Shown here: positions 42,903 through 52,091 of the stretch, piece after piece
How the letters are laid out: each line of letters begins with the position of its first letter
Numbering within the stretch: position 1 is the stretch's first letter
NCBI GenBank assembly: GCA_965198565.1
Contig: OZ240665.1
Span: 4,278,001 to 4,342,000 of the forward strand
DNA: 64,000 nucleotides
Reading direction: 5' to 3'
DNA from: LMUY01 sp965198565
GTDB taxonomy: Bacteria > Pseudomonadota > Alphaproteobacteria > Acetobacterales > Acetobacteraceae
Translations under genes and position numbers: made by a program
Notes under the pieces: model-generated
What the model was told of the DNA's origin: nothing
The model's database searches: none
What the model saw: only the letters and a program-made list of their open reading frames with translations

Positions 42903-44099
42903 TTGAAAGCAACCTCGCGTTGGCTGCCGCCGCTGCTGGGGTTCCTCACGGCGGTCGGCCCCTTGTCCACCGACATGTATTTGCCGGCCTTTCCGGCGAT
43001 CGAGGCCGATTTCGGCCTGCCGCAGGGCACGGCGCAGATCACCCTGGCAAGCTGGTTCGCCGGGCTTGCGGTCGGCCAGATCACCCAGGGCACCCTTGCC
43101 GACCGGTTCGGCCGCCGCGCGCCGCTCATCGCTGGCTTGATGCTCTACACCGTCGCCAGCATCGGCTGCGCCCTGTCGCCGAGCCTGGCCATCCTCACCG
43201 CCATGCGGGCCATCGCGGCATTTGGCGGCTCCGCCAGCACGGTGCTGCCTCGCGCCGTGGTGCGGGACCTGGCGGACGGGCATGCAGCCGCGCGGCTGAT
43301 CTCGCAGCTCATGCTGGTGATGGGCGTGGCTCCGATCCTCGCCCCCACCCTGGGCGGCGCCTTGCTGACCGTGTTCACCTGGCACGCGATCTTCTGGGTC
43401 GCCACCGCCCACGGCGTCATCTCGCTCGTTCTGGTGTGGCGCTATCTGCCGGAAACCCTGCCGAGTTCGCGCCGCATCCGGCTCGGCCCGATGGCCCTGG
43501 TGGCGCGCTATCTCGCCATCCTGCGGGAGCGCAGCTTCCTGGTGAACATGGGCATCGGCGCCTGCGCCATGTTCGGGATGTTCGCCTATATCAGCGGCTC
43601 GCCCCCGGTTTATATCCGAAATTATGGGCTTTCGCCTGCGAGCTACGGCGTCCTGTATGGGCTTTGCGCCGCCGGGTTCATTCTCGGCTCGCAGGTGAAC
43701 CCGCGCATGCTACCACGCTTCGGGCTGGTCGCGGTCTCGCGCTGGGCCTTGCGCGTGAACGTGGCGGCCGCGCTGGTGCTGGTTTTCACCGCCTTCTCGG
43801 ACCGGTTCGGGCTGCCCGGCTTGGTCACGCCGATCGTCGTCATTATGACAAGCTTCGGCTTCATCCTGCCCAACACCACCGTGGGCGCGCTGTCGCGGCA
43901 CAGCGCCCATGCCGGCAGCGCCTCCGCCCTGATGGGCACGCTGCAATTCCTGCTGGCGGCGGTGAGTGGCTCGCTGAGCGGCCTGCTGACCGACGGCACG
44001 GCCCGCCCGATGGCCGCGCTGCTGCTGCTCGGCTCCGGCTGCGCCCTCGGGTTGGACTTCTACCGTCCGAAACCCGTTCCCACTCGAGTGTCCGCTTAG
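42903..44099 (+). CDS. Bcr/CflA family drug-efflux MFS transporter
   Basis: A 398-residue major-facilitator protein with 12 predicted helices. The N-terminus STDMYLPAFPAIEADF is the Bcr/CflA (DHA1) hallmark. The loop motif A is present in GTLADRFGRRAPL, and the motif C-like stretch LVMGVAPILAPTLGG lies in the fifth helix. It should export small molecules or drugs by proton antiport. The TTG start at 42903 directly abuts the transglutaminase stop; an ATG is not available nearby. A terminator-like hairpin follows at 44190. Confidence 0.88.
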   Translation: MKATSRWLPPLLGFLTAVGPLSTDMYLPAFPAIEADFGLPQGTAQITLASWFAGLAVGQITQGTLADRFGRRAPLIAGLMLYTVASIGCALSPSLAILTAMRAIAAFGGSASTVLPRAVVRDLADGHAAARLISQLMLVMGVAPILAPTLGGALLTVFTWHAIFWVATAHGVISLVLVWRYLPETLPSSRRIRLGPMALVARYLAILRERSFLVNMGIGACAMFGMFAYISGSPPVYIRNYGLSPASYGVLYGLCAAGFILGSQVNPRMLPRFGLVAVSRWALRVNVAAALVLVFTAFSDRFGLPGLVTPIVVIMTSFGFILPNTTVGALSRHSAHAGSASALMGTLQFLLAAVSGSLSGLLTDGTARPMAALLLLGSGCALGLDFYRPKPVPTRVSA

Positions 44100-44189
44100 G
44101 GCCTGGTTTTGAGCGGCGCTTTGTCGGCCTGCCGACGCACTTATTTGCCGACGCTGCCTTATACCAACGCGCGTTGGTCTCGACTCTTT

Positions 44190-44220
44190 GGTGGGCTTCA
44201 GCCCAGGGCTTAGGCCCACC
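44190..44220. terminator. Candidate terminator hairpin between convergent genes
   Basis: A GGTGGGC / GCCCACC stem (44190-44196, 44214-44220), with further internal pairing of GGGCT, lies between the transporter and the dehydrogenase, which converge. Another palindrome (ACCAACGCGCGTTGGT, 44163-44178) is adjacent. Confidence 0.5.
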
Positions 44221-44257
44221 GCCTCATGTCAGCGTCAACGGCGTTGGTAGTGACCAG

Positions 44258-45271
44258 TCAGCCCAGCCGACGCAGCAGCGCCTCGGTGAACTCCTGCGTC
44301 GTCGCTTTCCCGCCCAAGTCACCCGTTCGCACGCCGTCCTCGTTCAGCACCGCCCCGATCGCCGCCTCCAGCCGCTGGCGTAGCGCCGCGTGTCCCGCGT
44401 GCTCGAGCATCAGCCCAGCGGCCAGCAGCACGGATGTGGGATTGGCGACGCCCTTGCCCGCAATGTCCGGCGCCGAGCCGTGGACCGCCTCGAAGATCGC
44501 CGCCGTGGTGCCGATGTTGGCGCCCGGGGCCATGCCCAAGCCACCGACCAGGCCCGCCGCCTCGTCCGACAGAATGTCCCCGAACAGGTTCGTGGTCACG
44601 ATGACGTCGAATTGCCAGGGGTTCAGCACGAGCTGCATCGCGCAGGCGTCCACGATGCGATCGTCCATCGCCACCCTGCCCTCGTATTCCTTCGCCACCG
44701 CCCGGCCTTCCTCGAGGAACAGCCCGGTCAGCGCCTTCAGCACGTTGGCCTTGTGCACCACCGTCACCTTCTTGCGCCCGTTGCGTAGCGCGTATTCGAA
44801 CGCGTAGCTCAGGATGCGCCGCGCCCCCGCCCGGGTGTTGACGCCGGAGGAAATCGCCACGCCGTGGTTGTCATCGCCAATCGGGATGAAGTGCTCGAAG
44901 GCGACGTAGAACCCCTCGAGGTTCTCGCGGATGATCACCAGGTCGATGTTCTCGTAGCGGCCGCCGGGCACCAGGGTGCGGGCGGGGCGCAGGTTGGCGT
45001 AGAGGTGGAATTCCTCCCGCAACCGCACGTTCACCGACCGGAACCCGCCCCCAACCGGGGTGGTGAGCGGCCCCTTCAGCGCGAGACGGGTGCGCCGGAT
45101 GCTCTCGATTGTGGCCGGCGGCAACGGATCCCCCGACGCTTCCACCGCGGCCATCCCACCCAACTGCCGGTCCCACGCGAACGGGCGACCCAAGGCGTCG
45201 AGCACGGCGACGGTGGCGTCGATCACCTCGGGGCCGATGCCGTCGCCGGCGATCAGGGTGGCTTCTATCAT
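44258..45271 (-). CDS. NAD-dependent isocitrate/isopropylmalate dehydrogenase family protein
   Basis: A 337-residue beta-decarboxylating dehydrogenase. Motifs: IAGDGIGPEVIDATVAVL at the start, the substrate-binding NLRPAR, the catalytic Lys in VVHKANVLK, and NIGTTAAIFEAVHGSAPDIAG near the C-terminus. The Asp-Ile after HGSAP is the NAD-type signature, as opposed to the Lys-Tyr of NADP isocitrate dehydrogenases. The GGGFRSVNVRLREEF stretch points to NAD-isocitrate dehydrogenase; homoisocitrate or isopropylmalate dehydrogenase is possible. No leu genes are adjacent. Divergent from zwf. Confidence 0.82.
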   Translation of the reverse strand: MIEATLIAGDGIGPEVIDATVAVLDALGRPFAWDRQLGGMAAVEASGDPLPPATIESIRRTRLALKGPLTTPVGGGFRSVNVRLREEFHLYANLRPARTLVPGGRYENIDLVIIRENLEGFYVAFEHFIPIGDDNHGVAISSGVNTRAGARRILSYAFEYALRNGRKKVTVVHKANVLKALTGLFLEEGRAVAKEYEGRVAMDDRIVDACAMQLVLNPWQFDVIVTTNLFGDILSDEAAGLVGGLGMAPGANIGTTAAIFEAVHGSAPDIAGKGVANPTSVLLAAGLMLEHAGHAALRQRLEAAIGAVLNEDGVRTGDLGGKATTQEFTEALLRRLG

Positions 45272-45396
45272 GCTGCGGGTCTCCTTCGGAACGAAGTCTA
45301 GGCGGTGTGCAGCGCACCGTCACCCCGCGGAACGGTGGACGGCGGCGACCCGGCGCACCACACTCTTCATCTCATCCCGCGCAAAAGGAGCCCGGC

Positions 45397-46884
45397 ATGG
45401 CTGTGAAGCCCGTCGAACCGTTCGATTGCATCGTCTTCGGCGCCACCGGGGACCTGACCCTGCGCAAGCTGCTGCCCGCGCTGTATTATCGCTATCGCGA
45501 CGGCCAGATCCCGCCCAACGCGCGCATCATCGGCGCCGCCCGGTCGGAGTTCGACGACGAGTCGTTCCGCCACCGCACCCTGGAGGCGCTCGGCAAGCAC
45601 GTCGCCAAGCCCGACCAGGATCACGAGATCATGAACCGCTTCGCCGCCCTGGTGCACTACGCCCGCGGTGACGCAGCGCGCGAGGGCGGGCTCGAGGCGC
45701 TCACCGCCATCCTGGCCGAGAAGCCCGACCGCATCCGCGTGTTCTATCTTGCGACGTCGCCGGGTCTGTATGGCCCGGTGTGCCAGAACCTCGAGACAGC
45801 CGGGCTGGTCAGCGCGCAAAGCCGCGTCGTGCTGGAGAAGCCGATCGGCCACGACCTGGCCTCCGCCCGCGAGATCAACGACGTGGTCGGAACGGTCTTC
45901 ACCGAGGCGCAGACGTTCCGCATCGACCACTATCTGGGCAAGGAGACGGTGCAGAACCTGCTCGCCTTGCGCTTCGCCAACGTGGTGTTCGAGCGGCTGT
46001 GGAACGCCGACGTGATCGACCACGTGCAGATCACGGTGGCGGAAACCGTGGGCGTGGAGGGCCGCGGCGACTACTACGACCACTCCGGCGCCCTGCGCGA
46101 CATGGTGCAGAACCACCTGCTGCAGCTTCTCTGCCTGCTCGCGATGGAGCCGCCGCTCAATCTCGAGGCCGATTCGGTGCGCGACGAGAAGCTGAAGGTG
46201 CTGCGCGCCCTCCGCCCGATCGCGCCGCACGAGGTGGGCCACGTCACCGTGCGCGGCCAATACACCCAGGGCGCCGTGGCCGGCCGCGCCGTCCCGGGCT
46301 ACCTGGCCGACCTCAACGAAGGCGCCAACGAGCCGCGCGGCAGCAAGACCGAGACGTTCGTGGCGCTGAAGGCGGAAATCCAGAACTGGCGCTGGGCCGG
46401 CGTGCCGTTCTACCTGCGCAGCGGCAAGCGCCTGCCAGAGAAGGTCAGCGAGATCGTGGTGCAGTTCCGCAGCACCCCGTTCAGCGTGTTCGAGCGTGAG
46501 AGCCAGAGCCTCGCCCCCAACAAGCTGATCATCCGGCTGCAACCCTCCGAGGGTATGGAGCTGGAGCTGATGACCAAGAACCCGGAAGCCGCCGGCCTGC
46601 ACCTGAGCCCGACCCGGCTGGACATCAGCTTCGAGAAGACCTTCCACACCCGCTACCCGGACGCCTATGAGCGGTTGCTGATGGACAGCGTGCGCGGCAA
46701 CCCCACCCTATTCATGCGCCGCGACGAGGTGGAGGCGGCGTGGAGCTGGGTGGAGCCCATTATCGACGCCTGGGACGCCTCGCGCGAGCCGCCGCGGCTC
46801 TACCCCGCCGGAAGCTGGGGCCCGACCTCCGCCATCGCGCTGATCGAGCGGGACGGGCGGACGTGGCACGAGAACATCGCCTGA
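45397..46884 (+). CDS. zwf: Glucose-6-phosphate 1-dehydrogenase
   Basis: Oxidises glucose-6-phosphate to 6-phosphogluconolactone with NAD(P)+, feeding the pentose-phosphate and Entner-Doudoroff routes. The 495-residue protein has the nucleotide-binding GATGDLTLRK near residues 15-24, the active-site RIDHYLGKE at 175-183 and DHSGALRDMVQNHLLQ with the second conserved His region. The ATG at 45397 is 8 bases after AAAAGGAG. The next gene, a beta-propeller lactonase that could hydrolyse the product, begins 8 bases after the stop. Confidence 0.96.
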   Translation: MAVKPVEPFDCIVFGATGDLTLRKLLPALYYRYRDGQIPPNARIIGAARSEFDDESFRHRTLEALGKHVAKPDQDHEIMNRFAALVHYARGDAAREGGLEALTAILAEKPDRIRVFYLATSPGLYGPVCQNLETAGLVSAQSRVVLEKPIGHDLASAREINDVVGTVFTEAQTFRIDHYLGKETVQNLLALRFANVVFERLWNADVIDHVQITVAETVGVEGRGDYYDHSGALRDMVQNHLLQLLCLLAMEPPLNLEADSVRDEKLKVLRALRPIAPHEVGHVTVRGQYTQGAVAGRAVPGYLADLNEGANEPRGSKTETFVALKAEIQNWRWAGVPFYLRSGKRLPEKVSEIVVQFRSTPFSVFERESQSLAPNKLIIRLQPSEGMELELMTKNPEAAGLHLSPTRLDISFEKTFHTRYPDAYERLLMDSVRGNPTLFMRRDEVEAAWSWVEPIIDAWDASREPPRLYPAGSWGPTSAIALIERDGRTWHENIA

Positions 46885-46892
46885 GCGCCGCC

Positions 46893-48110
46893 ATGAAGCT
46901 CACCCGCCGCGCGCTGCTGGCCGCCGCCACCGCCTCCGCCACGTCGGCGCTGGCCGCGCCCCGCCACCACGCGGCCAGCCCGCCGGCGGGCCGCAAGGGC
47001 GTGCTGGCCTATGTCGGCAGCTACACCGACGCCTCCAAGCCGCCGGGCCACGGCGAGGGCATCACGCTGTGGCGGCTCGACACTGGCAGCGGCGCCATGA
47101 CCCTGCTGAAAACCTTTCCCGCTCCCAGCCCGTCCTGGCTGGCGCTCGACCCGCATCGCCGCTTCCTCTACGCCGTGAACGAGATCGACAGCTTCGGTCC
47201 CGACAAGACCGGCTCCGCCACCGCCTACCGCCACGACGCCACGACGGGCGAGCTCACCGCGCTCAACACCGTCAGCGCCCGCGGCCGCGGCACCACTTTC
47301 GGCAGCGTGCATCCCTCCGGCAAATTCCTGCTGGTGGCCAGTTACGACTCCGGCACCTTCGCCGTGCTGCCCATCCAGCCCGACGGCTCCCTGGGCGAAG
47401 CAGTGGACGTGGCGCAGGACGCCGGCCCGCCCGGCGCCGGCCGCCCCGCCGCGGGCCCGCCGGGCAACTTCTCCATCAGCGACCACGACGGCCCCCACGC
47501 CCACATGCTCGCCTCCGACCCCACCGGCCAGTTCGTTGTCGGCAACGACCTGGGGCTGGACCGCACCTACGTCTGGCGCATCGACCCGGCGACCGGCAAG
47601 CTGACCCCCACCGACCCGGCGTTCTTCCCCACCGCCTCCGCCGGCGCCGGCCCGCGCCATTTCTCGTTCCACCCCAACGGCCGCATTTTCTACAACCTCT
47701 ACGAGGAGGCGTCCCAACTCTCCGTGTATGACTGGGATCCGGCAACCGCCGCCGTGCACCTCAAGCAGCTGGTCCCCACCCTGCCCGGCTATAGCGGCAC
47801 GAACTTCACCTCCGAGATCGTGGTGGCGCCGAACGGGCGTTTTCTGTGGGTGGCCAACCGCCTGCACAACTCCATTGCGACGTTCGCGATTGGTCGGGAC
47901 GGCCAGGTGCGCTGGGTGGCCGACGAATGGACCCGCGGCGACTACCCCCGCAACATGGCGCTCGACCCGAGTGGGCGCTTCATGGCGGTGTGCAACCAGC
48001 GCAGCGATCAGGTGACGGTGTTCCGGGTGAATGGGGCGACGGGGGGGCTGAGTTTTGCGAACCAGTATGCGCCGGTGGGGAGTCCGTCGATGGTTATGTT
48101 TGCGGGGTAG
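46893..48110 (+). CDS. Beta-propeller lactonase (6-phosphogluconolactonase-like), exported
   Basis: A 405-residue seven-bladed propeller of the YbhE/Pgl type. The repeated pattern SWLALDPHRRFLYAVNE, FGSVHPSGKFLLVASYDSG and MALDPSGRFMAVCNQRSDQV marks successive blades, and the DGPHAHML stretch is typical of lactonases in this family. The first 22 residues, MKLTRRALLAAATASATSALAA, look like a Tat/Sec signal with RR before the hydrophobic part. The enzyme would therefore act in the periplasm, although it is next to cytosolic zwf, so its natural lactone may be gluconolactone or another sugar lactone. Confidence 0.85.
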   Translation: MKLTRRALLAAATASATSALAAPRHHAASPPAGRKGVLAYVGSYTDASKPPGHGEGITLWRLDTGSGAMTLLKTFPAPSPSWLALDPHRRFLYAVNEIDSFGPDKTGSATAYRHDATTGELTALNTVSARGRGTTFGSVHPSGKFLLVASYDSGTFAVLPIQPDGSLGEAVDVAQDAGPPGAGRPAAGPPGNFSISDHDGPHAHMLASDPTGQFVVGNDLGLDRTYVWRIDPATGKLTPTDPAFFPTASAGAGPRHFSFHPNGRIFYNLYEEASQLSVYDWDPATAAVHLKQLVPTLPGYSGTNFTSEIVVAPNGRFLWVANRLHNSIATFAIGRDGQVRWVADEWTRGDYPRNMALDPSGRFMAVCNQRSDQVTVFRVNGATGGLSFANQYAPVGSPSMVMFAG

Positions 48111-48204
48111 GTCAGAGGCTCAATCAAGACCGTGACCGCTCCAGGACGCAGGTGACTCAGAATTGATCCACAAACGGTAACGGAAAGTCCTATCCTGCTA
48201 TAAC

Positions 48205-50631
48205 CTAAGCAGCGTCAGCCAACAATATATCTCGCTCGGTGGCTTCAATCCAGCCTTCCGACTGCCTAGGGGCTTCATCCGTCAGTTCATGACGACGCGC
48301 GATCTCGTCGGCGAGATCAATCAAGTCGGCTGGCCCGTCTTGTGTGCGAATGCGCGTAAGACACTCGCGAGCTTTCCAAATCCTGTGGGTGACTGCATAC
48401 ACGTGTAGGGAGATTACACTACTTACCTCATCCGGATGAGCTTCGACTATGCGCCTTACATCCTGCCAACGATGGCGGCGCAGTTCGATAATTGCGAGCA
48501 AATCCCTCATACGGCGGCGCTCAACCGGAAATGGACATTGGGAAATGGAGCCTTCAAGCATTTCCGCAGCGGCTTGGGAGCCTTCCCGCTCTTCAAGCAA
48601 GATCGCCCGGAGCGTGACCATTCGCCAGTCGCTCCGTGACCTTGGCTGTTCGTTTGACAGTAATCTTGTGGCTTGGACCTTCTGGCCTGTCCGAATGAGA
48701 ATAGCAGCTTTGCCGAGTAGTGCCCGGCGCTGGCGAGGCCGCTCTGAAAGAATGGCATCATAGGCCGACATGGCTTCATGTAGTGTTCCAAGACGCCCGA
48801 GAAGGCCAGCGCGCGACAAGCGCCCATTGATGTCAAAGGGAAATCGAGCAATGAATGTGTCACAGGCGACAAGGGCATTGGTGAACCGGCCCTGAGCGCG
48901 GTAAATCGCAATGGGTGCAGCGGCAACCCTTCTGTCATAAGGAAATCTGTCGCGGAACTGCTCGTGCAGATCAAGTGCCTCCTGATATCTCTCCATGTGA
49001 CGCAGGACGTGAACCTTGCCGAGGACTGGCTCGGGGCGATACGGCGAAAGATTCATCGCCTTCTCGTACGCCGCCAGCGCCCGGTTGAAGCTCCCCTGAT
49101 CCTGCAAAACATCGCCTTGACCGCACAGGGCGAAGGTATTCGTCGGATGCTCTTCTAAAACTTCATCAAGTAGTTTGAGCGCATTGTCGAGATTGCCAAA
49201 AGTGCGAAAAGTATGAGCGAGGCCTATTTTGGCGATCAAAGAGTTGTATGTCGCCGCCTTAGTATAGGTTCTCAGCGCTTCGTCCATGTCGCCAAGATCG
49301 ACAAGCGTCGAGGCGATACCGGTCCAGACTCCAGGCTCCGTGGGGAAGGAAATCGAGAGGTTTTTATACTCCTTCAAGGCACCGGTTAGATCGCCAAGCT
49401 CGCGCAACGCCTCCGCTGCTCCTAGCATGGCATACACTGACAACCTATGATCCCTGTATGTTTGTCCCGCAGCGACAAAGGCTTCTCTTGCTTCGTTTAC
49501 CCGCCCTTGCGAGCGAAGTATCCGAGCGCGTCCGGTCGCCGCAAATAAAGGATCACCGTGCTTCTCGACCTCATTGAGAGCAGTTTCTGCTTCATCATAA
49601 GACCCAATATCTATCAAAGCGTTTGCAAGGTGACCGTAGGCCATTGGGTCAATCGGATTTGCCTCTGTTGCTTGGCGCGACCATTCTAATGCCAGTTCAG
49701 GGATGTCGTAATTGCCAGCCTCTCGAGCCATGTTGCTCAGAGACTTGGCCAATTGATCCGATGTCGAATTCTGCCGCTGCGACACGGCCAGCTCCATCAT
49801 TAGACGCCGAGCTTGACCAATATTATGATCCCTTAATCTTGCGACAATTGCCCGCTGTTGGGCGCGCACGTTGCTGTATGCGGCATAGCTCGACGGTCTG
49901 GCGTCGGAGCGGTCCCAATCTGCGGCCTCATCACTTTCCTGACCCCGGATGTCGGCTTTAGAAACTCTTCTCAGCTCTCCCTGTAGCGCCTTGAACCATT
50001 GAGAGATCGCCACGCCCGCATTCCGGTGCCGGCTGATGACCTGGAGACGAGTGAATGTCAGATCCTGCCCTTGCATCAGTGTGGTTACAATATGAAGGAA
50101 CGAACCATCTGTCGTCAGCCTTTCACGGAGAAGCGATGCATCCTCCAAAAAGCTGGCGGAATCAAACTCTGTGCGCACGCGCGTTACTACCGCCTGCACG
50201 TCAAGCAGCCAGTCGAACAGATCAACAACTGGCCCAGCGTGTATACAGGCTTGCTGAACCCTTTCTAAAGCCAAATCGGGCAGCGGCGATGCCGCTAACC
50301 TGCGTTTCAGCGCCTCGATTATAGGATATTTGGCGAGCATCTCCGAGACGCTTTCAGCGTATTCGGCAAGCTCGTCTTCCGGTTCATCTGGATCGAGCAA
50401 GAACAGGAAAAGCCTTAATCCTCGGTCCTGCGCCCAAGCTAGTTCACACTGACGGTCCAATTCGTCGAGTGTGGCAACCTCGAATGAACGTACATCGGAG
50501 CAACCATCAAACACGCGCAATGCGTCAGACGCGTGCCACGGCGCCGACACACTGCCGTAAACCGACCGGACCATTGGTACTGATCCCATGATGACGGCCG
50601 TGCCAGCCTCTCCTGAGATGAAGGCTTTCAA
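48205..50631 (-). CDS. TPR-repeat protein with unknown N-terminal domain
   Basis: An 808-residue predicted cytoplasmic protein without signal peptide. About residues 290-720 are a long series of tetratricopeptide-like helix pairs (e.g. PMAYGHLANALIDIGSYDEA, ALCGQGDVLQDQGSFNRALA). The first about 260 residues form a domain I do not recognise, with acidic stretches (LLDPDEPEDELAEYAES). It forms an operon with the upstream zinc-ribbon gene: the TTG start at 50631 overlaps its stop (TTGA), though an ATG at 50589 is an alternative. Base composition is much lower in GC than the flanks (33 of 60 at 49261-49320 against 41 of 60 at 46021-46080), which suggests horizontal acquisition. The function is unknown. 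Confidence 0.8.
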   Translation of the reverse strand: MKAFISGEAGTAVIMGSVPMVRSVYGSVSAPWHASDALRVFDGCSDVRSFEVATLDELDRQCELAWAQDRGLRLFLFLLDPDEPEDELAEYAESVSEMLAKYPIIEALKRRLAASPLPDLALERVQQACIHAGPVVDLFDWLLDVQAVVTRVRTEFDSASFLEDASLLRERLTTDGSFLHIVTTLMQGQDLTFTRLQVISRHRNAGVAISQWFKALQGELRRVSKADIRGQESDEAADWDRSDARPSSYAAYSNVRAQQRAIVARLRDHNIGQARRLMMELAVSQRQNSTSDQLAKSLSNMAREAGNYDIPELALEWSRQATEANPIDPMAYGHLANALIDIGSYDEAETALNEVEKHGDPLFAATGRARILRSQGRVNEAREAFVAAGQTYRDHRLSVYAMLGAAEALRELGDLTGALKEYKNLSISFPTEPGVWTGIASTLVDLGDMDEALRTYTKAATYNSLIAKIGLAHTFRTFGNLDNALKLLDEVLEEHPTNTFALCGQGDVLQDQGSFNRALAAYEKAMNLSPYRPEPVLGKVHVLRHMERYQEALDLHEQFRDRFPYDRRVAAAPIAIYRAQGRFTNALVACDTFIARFPFDINGRLSRAGLLGRLGTLHEAMSAYDAILSERPRQRRALLGKAAILIRTGQKVQATRLLSNEQPRSRSDWRMVTLRAILLEEREGSQAAAEMLEGSISQCPFPVERRRMRDLLAIIELRRHRWQDVRRIVEAHPDEVSSVISLHVYAVTHRIWKARECLTRIRTQDGPADLIDLADEIARRHELTDEAPRQSEGWIEATERDILLADAA

Positions 50632-51473
50632 GTGGTCACCTCAACTACCGCGCCTAACTCCTTGGCTTTCCGCATGATCTGCTTCCAGATTGCGCGATCC
50701 GGCCGCCTCGCCGGCTCCGGGCCTACTATACGTTCGATACCCTGCGTATGAATAGGCCCGAAGACGTGCACCTCAACGAAGTCGCAATCCGATTGCCCAC
50801 GCCGATCCTCCATGAGAACATCGGCAAAGTCATGCCCGGGCATGATCTGAGGTTGAAGTTTGGCCACCGCCAGCCGAGCCCGGTCCTTCCAAGGCGCACG
50901 ATAGCCGGATGGCGGGGATTGCCCGGCCAAAACATGATGGGTTCTGCAAAAAACGAATGGATTCTTCTCAAAAACGCTCGCCCGATCATCGATGGTTATC
51001 GACTTCAGAGTTACGGCATAGGGTCCATAGTAAGACATGCCCTGACCATCGAGTGTTAAAGCGGCGAAGTTGAGATGTTCGTAGTAGTATGGGTTTATTG
51101 CCGCTTCGGCAGCGCCCCGTTGCTGGTCCCATTCTGTTTCATTAGGTTGGCGTCCCTGATATTTGACCTGATGCCAAAACGAATAAAACAACACGCTTTG
51201 TCCATTCAGCCAGCTGCTTAAAGATCCAAGTGACCGGTTCATCACCGCCTTGGAAGCCGTCGCGACAACTTTCTCGAATGCTACAACCTCAGAAATTAAT
51301 CCGCGTGCCTTTGCTGAAACCATGGCGTCATTGTAACGCTCGGAGAGAGCAGCCGCTTCCTTAAGGCTGCCCGCGACCTTGACATTGGGAAAGCCCGCCG
51401 GCGTGTGGCAGACCGGGCATTCGCGCAAGTATAGCGCGACGGCAGCACCGCATTTCCCACAGCTACTTGACAT
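50628..51473 (-). CDS. Zinc-ribbon protein of unknown function, partner of the TPR protein
   Basis: A 281-residue protein. The N-terminus has a zinc ribbon, CGKCG at residues 5-9 and CPVCH at 19-23. After a helical stretch comes a mixed alpha/beta region with YYEHLNFAALTLDGQGMSYY and GPYAVTLKSITIDDRASVFE, then FCRTHHVLAG. The strand pattern and the Y-G-P-Y-x-V-x-L stretch superficially recall ADP-ribosyltransferase-like enzymes, but I cannot confirm this. The ATG at 51473 is clear. It is the first gene of a low-GC two-gene operon with the TPR protein, isolated between typical chromosomal genes. Confidence 0.7.
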   Translation of the reverse strand: MSSSCGKCGAAVALYLRECPVCHTPAGFPNVKVAGSLKEAAALSERYNDAMVSAKARGLISEVVAFEKVVATASKAVMNRSLGSLSSWLNGQSVLFYSFWHQVKYQGRQPNETEWDQQRGAAEAAINPYYYEHLNFAALTLDGQGMSYYGPYAVTLKSITIDDRASVFEKNPFVFCRTHHVLAGQSPPSGYRAPWKDRARLAVAKLQPQIMPGHDFADVLMEDRRGQSDCDFVEVHVFGPIHTQGIERIVGPEPARRPDRAIWKQIMRKAKELGAVVEVTT

Positions 51474-51779
51474 AGTTCACTGTTTTACAAAGCCCGTATA
51501 CTAGCACGAACAACTGCAAGGCGCAACGGTCAAAGGACTGTATCTGCGCCATCAGTCTGGTACGTGGGCGTGTCCGAACCCGATGATGCCACCCCAACTG
51601 CCTGCTTAAAGGCTGTTATGCACCAAACACAATCTAAGAAGCATTAGCCCAAGCACCTCTGCGAAAACAAGATGCTGTGTCAGACTGCTAGCCCCTCGGC
51701 CGGTATCGGCCCACCTGCCCTGGACGGGAACGTGCAACCCGGCTTATCAGCCCATCGCCCCTAGAAGGGATCCGCATCA
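51474..51779. other. Divergent intergenic region beside the low-GC operon
   Basis: 306 bases between the zinc-ribbon and cupin starts. The left part (51474-51520) is AT-rich, with GTATACTAGC that could form a -10 element for the minus-strand operon, but no matching -35 is convincing. The right part returns to high GC. No tRNA, direct repeat or integrase attachment site was recognised, so the edge of the low-GC segment is not marked by a known boundary. Confidence 0.4.
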
Positions 51780-52091
51780 ATGAACCACCCCCTCGACTTC
51801 ACCACCCTCTTCACCCAGCTCGCTCACAACAACCTCCCCGAGCAAACCGCCCCCCTCGGCGGCGTCAACGTCCGCCTAGTCCGCGTCCCCGGCGGGGGCG
51901 AAGGACGCTGGGACCACCACGACGCCACCCCCGAAACCGTCATCGTCTGGAGCGGCGACTTCACCGTCGAGTTCCGCGACCACACCCTGCACCTCACCAG
52001 CGGCCAGTGCTGCGTCGTGCCGACCGGCGCCGAGCATCGTGGCACCTCCAAGGGCGGCGCCGAAGTCATCCTGTTCCAGCAAGCACACTGA
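51780..52091 (+). CDS. Small cupin-domain protein
   Basis: A 103-residue single-domain cupin. The two cupin motifs are visible as GRWDHHDATPETVIVWSGDF (the G-x5-HxH...E pattern with HH and Glu) and GQCCVVPTGAEHRG (P-x-G...H), so metal binding through three His and one Glu is plausible. Small cupins are often isomerases, dioxygenases or mannose-6-phosphate isomerase-like; the substrate is unknown. The ATG at 51780 follows an AGAAGGGA site. Its stop is followed at once by a relic of the 3' end of the MSOX-like gene. Confidence 0.83.
   Translation: MNHPLDFTTLFTQLAHNNLPEQTAPLGGVNVRLVRVPGGGEGRWDHHDATPETVIVWSGDFTVEFRDHTLHLTSGQCCVVPTGAEHRGTSKGGAEVILFQQAH

Noticed and set aside
41972..44383. 803-codon open frame over the transglutaminase and MFS genes
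   Set aside because: It lies in an alternative frame of two clear genes, is extremely rich in Arg, Pro, Ala and His, and has no domain. Long open frames are expected by chance at this GC content.
51474..51779. Attachment site or tRNA marking the edge of the low-GC module
   Set aside because: No tRNA-like fold, integrase gene or direct repeat with the 48111-48204 gap could be found by eye.
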